Origin: Trichoplax adhaerens
Taxonomy: Eukaryota > Placozoa > Uniplacotomia > Trichoplacea > Trichoplacidae
Length of the DNA: 64,000 nt
NCBI RefSeq assembly: GCF_000150275.1
Contig: NW_002060948.1
Span: forward strand, 910,753 to 974,752
Direction of reading: 5' to 3'
The notes under the pieces are model-generated. The model ran no database searches. It saw nothing but the letters and a program-made list of their open reading frames with translations, and was not told the origin of the DNA. Position 1 is the first letter of the stretch. Every line of letters begins with the position of its first letter. A program made the translations under genes and the position numbers. This document shows positions 57,148-64,000 of the stretch, in pieces.

Positions 57148-57557
57148 ATCACCCAATAGATGCAAGGGAAAACCGTTTTCCCCCGTTTAGGTTACTTAAT
57201 TAGCGAAGTTAATCTGTTTACAATTGTTGCCGTAAACTAGTTAAAATGAGTAGATCTTGTGAGGTTGTATATTGTCATATACAATACAGTACGAGTATAC
57301 ATCGTGTATATATACACGTTGTCATAAATAACACGCGTAATTAAATAAGATTTATTCATTATGTTTATATTCTAACGTGGCATGATCGAATTGTAATCAT
57401 ACCAGGAACTACCGTACACAAAAATGAGAAGTGCAATCCAATTGGTTAGTTTCCTGCTGTTGTTAATTGTATATTTGCATTCTATATTGTTATTCGATAT
57501 GACAAACACGGAAGTTTGCTGAGCCGCACCTAAGTTTCAGAAATTTACTTTCTATTG

Positions 57558-57703
57558 CTATTTTGAATTACAATTTTAATCTAATACTGCATCATGATAT
57601 AACATATTATTATTCCATACAGTTCCATCCCTATTTTGAATTACAATTTTAATCTAATACTGCATCATGACGTAACATAGTTCATTATTCCATATAGTTC
57701 GAT
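57558..57703. repeat. 73-bp tandem duplication at the inner end of the left arm
   Basis: Two copies of a 73-bp unit starting CTATTTTGAATTACAATTTT at 57558 and 57631, with the beginning of a third after 57703. The right arm has a single unit. Confidence 0.85.
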
Positions 57704-57774
57704 CGCTATTTTTTTAAAATCTTAGGTGAGACTTAGTGAAAGGAATATTTCACCAAACGAAAGGAAAGATCGCA

Positions 57775-60306
57775 ATGATCCAGATTAGTATCAGTGAAAT
57801 TCAAGCTAAATTAATAGAAGGCTATGGACTAATAAAAGATGCAAAGGGTAAAGATTTAGTACTGGTGATCGGTAATACCGGTGTGGGTAAAAGCACCTTT
57901 CTGAATTATATGCTAGGGTACAAAATGTACCAAAATGAAGAATCTGATACGGTGGAGACGGTAGAGAGAGAGTGTCCCGCACATATTGGGCATAATATGC
58001 ATTCACAAACTTTGTATACACATCCGATTACAGATAAAAATTATCCTTGGGTTTTTACCGACTGTCCGGGATTTCTGGATAATAGAATGACCAATGATAC
58101 GATTGTGACTTCCATTAGCATGGAATTAACTATTCGCATTGCAAAACAAGTCAAGGGGATTGTTATACTGATGGATGCGACTGAGTTTTTAAGTAGTAGA
58201 TTGACTGCTTTGGGTCCGTTGATGAAGATATTGATTAAATTATTTCGAGATCCAGTTGAAATGTTAAAGTATTCTGTAATTGGTGTGACAAAACTAGATC
58301 AAATAAAGGGAGGAAAAACGAGGGCTAAGAAAATAACGTTACAAGGTTTGAATAAAATTAAAGAAGAATGTCGTAGAAGAATAAAAACTCTTGAGACAGA
58401 GAAGAGAGAAAGAGATGGAACAGATTTGATTATCAGTGAATATAAAGTGATGGAAGAGTTTACTAGTGCAGTACTTGGTCGTAAAGATGATATCATGTTT
58501 ATTGATATTCTTGATGATGGTGATTCAAAACAGCTCGTAACCGATCGTATTTGTGCCATTAGATCGAGAACTGAAGCTCAAACTGATCAGTTACCACATG
58601 ATACTTCTCCACCTCCAATATCAACATCTACTAGTAATGCTCAACAAGATGCACTGCCGTTACCGCTAATTACGATCGCAGACTTCAATTTTGAAGATTA
58701 TGATATCAATAGAACAAGCTTTAATAAAGCAATTTACGATTTGGCTGGTGAAGGTAATCAGCTAATCGGTGCAATTACAGGAGTTACAGATCAGCTTAAA
58801 CGTGCGATTGATTTGTGGAATGATAACAAAAAGAGAATGACGTCGATGAAAAGATTGAGATCGGAGTTGGACAGTTATGTTTCTGCTTCTGAAGTCCCAA
58901 CAAAATTAATAAACACTTGGTCAGAAATGCTTGAAGAAAATGAACAATCTATCCAGTCTGAAAAAAGAAAGATGCAGTCTGTTAATGACCAGTTAAAAAA
59001 ATTTAAACAAGAATTGAATGAAATTAATACTGATAAGCCCGTGATATTTGCTGAAAAGAAGTATATCAAAAAGGAGCAATATTGGACCTATCATGAAGTC
59101 CTTTTTGATTTTGATACTGAAGATGAACGGACACCAATTGTTGATATCGATCAACGAATAGGTAGTGGTCGCTGGTGCAGTACAACAGATGAAAGGCGGA
59201 GAGGCCGATATAAAACGTGGTATCAATCTGGCTGGTGGAAAAGTGGGGATGCTACTATGACGGTTTATATTGCTTCTAAGCATGATACAGGTAATCGTAG
59301 ACGTATTAAAGATCTTCGAGTAGAAATTAGTCGATGCAAAGAGTCTTTCGACGAGTTAAATGATAACGTGCTTGAGCTTAAGAAATCTAAGGAACGCATT
59401 TCATCCAATATAACATCCGTGAAAAATGTAGTCCAGGAAGAAGTAGAGAAAGATCGCACAAATAAACTACGGCAGTGTGATGGAGATATCGAGCAATTGT
59501 CTGCGCGGATGGCAGAAAATCGGAGACGTATGGAAAAGAGTAAAGCAAAAGGTTTAGAATTACTGGAAAATTTTTACGGTGATTCTGATACTTTGAAAAT
59601 GCCTGAAAAATTTGAGATTGTGCAAAGTATCAACGAGTTGCTACGGTTTCCGAGCACTTTGGTATACAAATTTATTAAGCGCTATAAAACCTTTAAAGCG
59701 AACTTTGATGCAACTAGAAGATATTTTCAGTTAGACTTAAATGAAACGGATTTGAGTCAACTTTCTCAGGATAATACAGCAGATGAGTTAGACGATGGTG
59801 CTATTAACAAAAAAGATCCCATAACTGGTAAATGGATTAGGACACTGGTGGTAACGAAGGCAGGAACAGGATTTGAATTATCTTCATTAATGGAGCAATT
59901 TCCTATGAATAGCGTAGGCAGTGTGTTTGAGTTTACTCATCCAACGACTGGTAAAAAAGAGCGTATTCTTTACGGTGATTGGGCCCAACTGAATGAATCA
60001 GCTTCGCCTACATCCACTGAGGAAGAACAGATTTCTCAAGTGGATCAAGTGCTTAGTATGTCATCGAATGATCCACAAGAACTCAACAGATTAAAACAAA
60101 GCGTAGAGGAAGAGATAGAAATGTTAACGAAAATTATTCAAGAGCGAGAAGAAGAACTTTTTACGAAGCAACGTCAGCTAGATAAAATCATTGAGCGCCT
60201 TAAAAGGTTTACAACAGATGAAACAACAGAAGATATTAGTTCTATGGAGGATAGTTTTGTCCAACTTGATATTACAGAGGTTTCTTCTGTTCCTACTGGT
60301 GTCTAA
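57775..60306 (+). CDS. Intronless P-loop GTPase with coiled coils (dynamin/AIG1-like G domain)
   Basis: 843 residues in one exon, between the two inverted arms. The G domain near the N-terminus has P-loop GNTGVGKST (residues 33-41), G3 DCPG (96-99) and G4 TKLD (172-175), so GTP binding is expected. The layout resembles AIG1/GIMAP- and immunity-type GTPases, but I cannot place it in a named family. A Pro/Ser linker follows at ~270-295, then alternating charged coiled-coil stretches (~370-430, ~510-600, ~780-825). A Trp/Tyr/Arg-rich stretch lies between (RYKTWYQSGWWKSGDA, ~485-500), as does a segment with KDPITGKWIRTLV. The ATG at 57775 was chosen because it is the first in frame and aligns with the ATG of both pseudogene fragments. 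Neighbouring genes all have introns, so this may be a retrocopy, a lineage-expanded family member, or transferred; I cannot tell which. Confidence 0.85.
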   Translation: MIQISISEIQAKLIEGYGLIKDAKGKDLVLVIGNTGVGKSTFLNYMLGYKMYQNEESDTVETVERECPAHIGHNMHSQTLYTHPITDKNYPWVFTDCPGFLDNRMTNDTIVTSISMELTIRIAKQVKGIVILMDATEFLSSRLTALGPLMKILIKLFRDPVEMLKYSVIGVTKLDQIKGGKTRAKKITLQGLNKIKEECRRRIKTLETEKRERDGTDLIISEYKVMEEFTSAVLGRKDDIMFIDILDDGDSKQLVTDRICAIRSRTEAQTDQLPHDTSPPPISTSTSNAQQDALPLPLITIADFNFEDYDINRTSFNKAIYDLAGEGNQLIGAITGVTDQLKRAIDLWNDNKKRMTSMKRLRSELDSYVSASEVPTKLINTWSEMLEENEQSIQSEKRKMQSVNDQLKKFKQELNEINTDKPVIFAEKKYIKKEQYWTYHEVLFDFDTEDERTPIVDIDQRIGSGRWCSTTDERRRGRYKTWYQSGWWKSGDATMTVYIASKHDTGNRRRIKDLRVEISRCKESFDELNDNVLELKKSKERISSNITSVKNVVQEEVEKDRTNKLRQCDGDIEQLSARMAENRRRMEKSKAKGLELLENFYGDSDTLKMPEKFEIVQSINELLRFPSTLVYKFIKRYKTFKANFDATRRYFQLDLNETDLSQLSQDNTADELDDGAINKKDPITGKWIRTLVVTKAGTGFELSSLMEQFPMNSVGSVFEFTHPTTGKKERILYGDWAQLNESASPTSTEEEQISQVDQVLSMSSNDPQELNRLKQSVEEEIEMLTKIIQEREEELFTKQRQLDKIIERLKRFTTDETTEDISSMEDSFVQLDITEVSSVPTGV

Positions 60307-60914
60307 ACTCTCTGAATAGTAAATAATCTTAAGGATGAGAGTAAGTGCCGAACTTGTGTATTTCTAGATAAATTGGGAGTGAGTATCCCTAAATCATTGC
60401 TCTTGTTCAGAAAAGCTACACGTTGCAGTGGTCTATTATGTACTGTAAGTAAGAATACAGTAACCTGTTGTACTGCACCTAATGTGTCGTGATAAGATAA
60501 GGTAATGAATTACTAAGATAAAGGCATAAGACGGTATTATAGCTATGCCATTTAAACGCAGTAAATCCTAAATAAAAAGTGATTTCTAGTAAGCCTACTA
60601 GGTGAAGTGTGTCAAAGTCCCTCGTGCAAACGTTAACAGCTAAACGTGGAAACATAACGTGGTCTACAGGTTACGTATTTTTAGTAAGTCTATACTAATA
60701 GTATTGTATAATACAGTTTTATATGTAGCATATTATCTTATGGTGCATTATGAATAGACTGCAAAAGAAATTGTTGGCGAATGCTACGAAGAATAGTGAC
60801 TATACAGACAGCAGGAGCTATTAGTGCTTTGGAGTAATAAAGTTCCCTATTTCTATAATAAAAAGGGTGTTTGTATTTCCTGTGAGAACTCTTTTAGAGA
60901 TCCTAGTATTATCA
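60307..60914. other. 3' flank of the GTPase gene inside the inverted repeat
   Basis: Unique spacer between the GTPase stop and the right arm. No other gene or element recognised. Confidence 0.5.
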
Positions 60915-61239
60915 TATGAAATAGTGAGCTATGTTACGTCATGATACAGTATTAGATTAAAATTGTAATTCGAAATAGCGATAGAAAGTAAATTTCTGAA
61001 ACTTAAGTGCGGCTCAGCAAACTTCCGTGTTTGTCATATCGAATAACAAGATAGAATGTAAATATACAATTAACAACAGCAGGAAACTAATGTATACTCG
61101 TACTGTACTGTATATACAACCTCACAAGATCTACTCATTTTAACTAGTTTACGGCAACAATTGTAAACAGATTAACTTCGCTAATTAAGTGACCTAAACG
61201 GGGGAAAAAAACGGTTTTCCCTTGCATCTATTGGGTGAT

Positions 61240-61676
61240 CTATGGAACTATATGTAATTCGTATAGTTTCCCACTGCATAAACTAGTGATTTCCATTAAA
61301 ATTACAATACCCTTAACCTGACGGGTATTTCGAACCGCCAATTTAGTGCTAATAGCAGCCACAACAGAATTCTCATATGATGTGTATACTGGAAAACTTG
61401 ATAAATCTGCAAAAACCCAAGGATAGTACTTACTTACAATCGGTTTAGCAAATAAAGTTTCTATTCCATGACCGATCTGAATAGTAGCAGGGCCCATAAT
61501 ATCTATAATCCCGAAATCGCTCTTTAGCATTTCATGGCCTAACATGTAATTGAGAAAAGGATTTTTACCCATGTCGGCATGACCAATTGTCAACACCAAA
61601 TCTTAATCTTTTGCCTGTCGTATATACTCTCAAAACCATCTTGTAACTTCTTTTGAATATTACTGATAATCGTCAT
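61240..61676 (-). pseudogene. Truncated GTPase N-terminal domain fragment, right arm
   Basis: Mirror copy of the left-arm fragment with the same frameshift before the P-loop strand, the same altered loop GHADMGKNPF, and the same early stop after LYELHIVP. Differences from the left copy are few, for example YMLGHEM versus YILGHEM. Sharing the same breaks shows the fragment was already degenerate when the arms were duplicated or last homogenised. Confidence 0.85.
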
Positions 61677-61993
61677 TACTATTTCTTGATACGCGTACAC
61701 AGTTCTACTTAAGAAGGTCCGAAAAGTAAAATACTTACAGTACTTTCAAAGAGAAAAGTGAAGGGGCACTTGGCCAAACATGTAAATAATATCGTAATTA
61801 CCTATAAGAGAGTCAAGAAAACTTTCCGTATGGCGACTTAAGCTGTAAATTATTGCAATGACTTGGTTATGTATTTACAATTTAATATACCGTTAATTGT
61901 TATGAGCCACAACCGTGAATACAGCAACCGTTTAAGAATAGAAATCTAGAGCACTCATTCACGATAAATTTGTGAAAGTTGGTATGGTACGAC

Positions 61994-62352
61994 TGTCACG
62001 TTCTGTAATAGTTACATAATTAGTATGTTACCTTCTTTCTATATATGGTTAAATATCACGATGTTATCACGTCAGGCGTATATAGATGTAGTTATGGTAC
62101 TATATTAAGGTTATCTATATATGTATTCTCATGTTGCCATACTTGGCATGATAGTCTATTTGTAATGACTAAACTAGGGAAACCTTTCTGTTAGTGATGA
62201 TCTTGTGATCTACGTCAGTAGACCAAAGGTCACAATAAAGAAAGTATATAAACTCTTCATTTTAACAATAAAGTTAGTTCTTCAACTTAATTACTGGGTC
62301 TCCTTGCTGAGTGCAGATCTAGTACTTGTTACAAAATTTGGAAGTTGTAACA
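61994..62352 (+). mobile_element. Probable solo LTR (359 bp) inserted in the right arm
   Basis: Absent from the left arm. It is flanked by the 5-bp direct repeat ACGAC (61989-61993 and 62353-62357), which occurs once at the matching left-arm position (GTCGT, 56394-56398). It begins TGTCACG and ends GTAACA, i.e. TG...CA termini with an imperfect TGTYAC inverted end. TATATAAA at 62245-62252 and AATAAA at 62267-62272 give the promoter/poly(A) order expected of an LTR read on the + strand. Size and 5-bp duplication suit a Ty3/Gypsy- or Copia-type LTR left by recombination. No internal retroelement genes are present. A short 5-bp-TSD DNA transposon is the alternative. Confidence 0.75.
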
Positions 62353-62619
62353 ACGACAAAGCTGACGTTTCTAACGCCCTTTATTATCCTTTATTATACT
62401 ATAAAAGAGAAGAAGATTTATTCATATGGCAGCTATACTGTAGAATCAGGGCTGAAGAGAATTAGCAATAAAAAAATTCGCTGTAATATATTATATCAGG
62501 GCTCTTGTTCTCACAGCATTGTGTGTGGGTTTACCTAATTCGAATTAATTAAATAAATTTGTTGCTGTCGTTGAACAGGTACATACGAGCATGACAGTTA
62601 CAGACTTTCAGGGTAGTTT

Positions 62620-64000
62620 AGGCATATAAGGCACAGAGTATTATTATGAATAGTTGAAAATAGGAAATTAGCCAAATCAGGTGAAAGTACGTAAAAATTG
62701 GAAAGATTTTACACTATGTTAAGCTTAAGTCAAGTCAATGTTGACTTAAAGAGGTAAATAACATATTTAAAAGTTTACAAATGAAATTATACCATCAAAT
62801 TTTTTCTCACAAGATTTTTATTAGAAATTCAACTGTGAACAACTACGATAATTTAACAATAATCAAATAATGCTGTAGTCGCACATAGATTAATATTATA
62901 AGGCTGATAAATGATACCAATTATAAATAGGAAATAATGCGAGAATAACTACTACGTTAAATAAGTAATACACTGGTAGAATATCTTCCAGAAATTGATA
63001 AGGTTAATAAATAGGTTGCTTACCGAAAATACGCGTATCTAATAAGCATCTCCTTTTTATACGCACAATACTAGATCAATAATGATACCGACCGCCTAAT
63101 GCTATCAGAGCTGATATCGAATTCATTGTAGCGGTATAACTATGATATGATATGGTTTACAGTAGCCATTGTGGGTTAATTGTTAGAGGTGCAGTAACTC
63201 CTTTTAGAAAGTAAAAGTGAAGTCGATGTTGTAGCTTATTTTGTAGTAATCACTTACCTTTTAGTTAAAATTATGTACTTATCATTTAATAGGATTCTAG
63301 CATTATTTGCCATTAAAACCTTATAATGAGTTCGACTGAAATTTACTCTATTGTGGACCAGTGGGGGCTAATATACCTATCTATTCGTATAAATTACTTG
63401 CACTAAGGAAAAGAATATGAATAGTGGGTACTTATATAAAAAATTCTACTATCCCTATTATAACCTCTTTTTTCAGATATCATTAGTAATAAAAATCGAC
63501 TAAATTTTAACAGAATTTGAGTACCGTAATGAACTAGTGTTATTATGACAATAATTGTTCATTATAATTGGGAACCAACGGCAACAAAGTTTTGTATCGA
63601 TATGTTATAGTACTGGCAGCCAAATTGACAATATTTAAATGTTAACATCAATGACCCGTATCTTAAGAATTTATTACCATCGTTATTATCTTTGCCCTAA
63701 TCTTCATCTTTACATCAAATATCCGTAACAATTTACTAATTTAAGAACCGTAATGAATTACTAAAATTATTAATATCTACTAGTAAACCTGCCGTTTAAA
63801 TGTAGTATACAGTACTATTGCAAATTACCCTGCGAATGATATGCTGTATATGGCTATTATCATATGGATTACTAGATGTTAATTGAGTCATTTTTTACTT
63901 ATTTCTCGAAAAATTAAACAACAAATTCGACATTTCCTGAATGCCAAGCAAGTCTATCAAATAGTAGAAAAATACCTCTAAGAATTAATATATGCTTATT
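62620..64000. other. Flank beyond the right arm
   Basis: AT-rich sequence to the window end. No open frame with homology, splice-linked exons, repeats or RNA gene recognised. Confidence 0.5.

Larger units (their letters stand above)
56131..57705 (+). repeat. Left arm of a large imperfect inverted repeat
   Basis: Reverse-complement partner of 60915-62619. Matching landmarks: AAACTACCCTGAAAGTCTG at the outer end, the GTCGTACCATACCAAC stretch near 56394, the GTPase-like fragment, and CTAATACTGCATCATGACGT near the inner end. A 143-bp segment at 57303-57445 (containing the palindrome CGTGTATATATACACG) and an extra 73-bp unit near 57558 are absent from the right arm. Confidence 0.9.
60915..62619 (-). 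repeat. Right arm of the large imperfect inverted repeat
   Basis: Reverse-complement copy of 56131-57705. The translated fragments of the two arms differ at only about 4 of 119 positions. The arm is interrupted by the 359-bp element at 61994-62352 and lacks the left arm's 143-bp segment and second 73-bp unit. Outer end: CAGGGTAGTTT near 62609-62619. Confidence 0.9.

Noticed and set aside
57736-57774. GTG-led N-terminal extension of the GTPase
   Set aside because: Non-ATG initiation is not needed; the ATG at 57775 matches the start of both pseudogene copies.

Overview
This is a eukaryotic, AT-rich nuclear window. Genes are split into many short exons with small GT-AG introns, mostly about 60 to 200 nt, and use the standard genetic code. 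The gene set is animal: a pecanex-family membrane protein, a complete mixed-lineage kinase (SH3, kinase, zipper, CRIB), TFB2M, MED6, EXO1 and YIPF4. Compact genes, short introns and the mix of animal genes with a DEX1-like FG-GAP gene suggest an early-branching metazoan. A placozoan such as Trichoplax is my guess; this is inference, not proven. Exon models were built by hand from splice signals, reading-frame phase and remembered family alignments. For the models with both ends in view the exon lengths sum to whole codons. One internal junction, in TFB2M, is uncertain.

Layout: 654-10038 (+) pecanex, 5' end outside the window; 11782-13441 (+) MRM1 and 13996-17295 (-) TFB2M, two tail-to-tail mitochondrial rRNA-methyltransferase-family genes; 17296-22746, a gene-poor, repeat-rich block with two local tandem duplications, long G/C homopolymers and a 587-N assembly gap; 22747-29006 (+) MLK kinase; 29007-32648, intergenic with a degenerate ~130-145 bp tandem repeat; 32649-36007 (+) DEX1-like FG-GAP membrane protein; 36596-40403 (-) EXO1; 42398-45141 (+) MED6; 46195-48808 (-) YIPF4; 50476-55076 (+) a multi-pass membrane protein I do not recognise, ending in a PDZ-ligand-like tail.

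The last 8 kb is the most unusual part. A ~1.6 kb imperfect inverted repeat (left arm 56131-57705, right arm 60915-62619) brackets an intronless gene for an 843-residue P-loop GTPase with coiled coils (57775-60306). Each arm carries a frameshifted fragment of the same GTPase family's N-terminal domain. Comparing the arms exposes a 359-bp insertion in the right arm only, flanked by a 5-bp target duplication and bearing TG...CA ends, a TATA box and AATAAA. It is probably a solo LTR, and the left arm preserves the empty site.

Functional groups: two genes act in mitochondrial RNA modification or transcription (MRM1, TFB2M); EXO1 acts in DNA repair, MED6 in transcription, MLK in JNK-type signalling and YIPF4 in the Golgi. 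I see no operon-like arrangement, CRISPR array, rRNA or tRNA gene.
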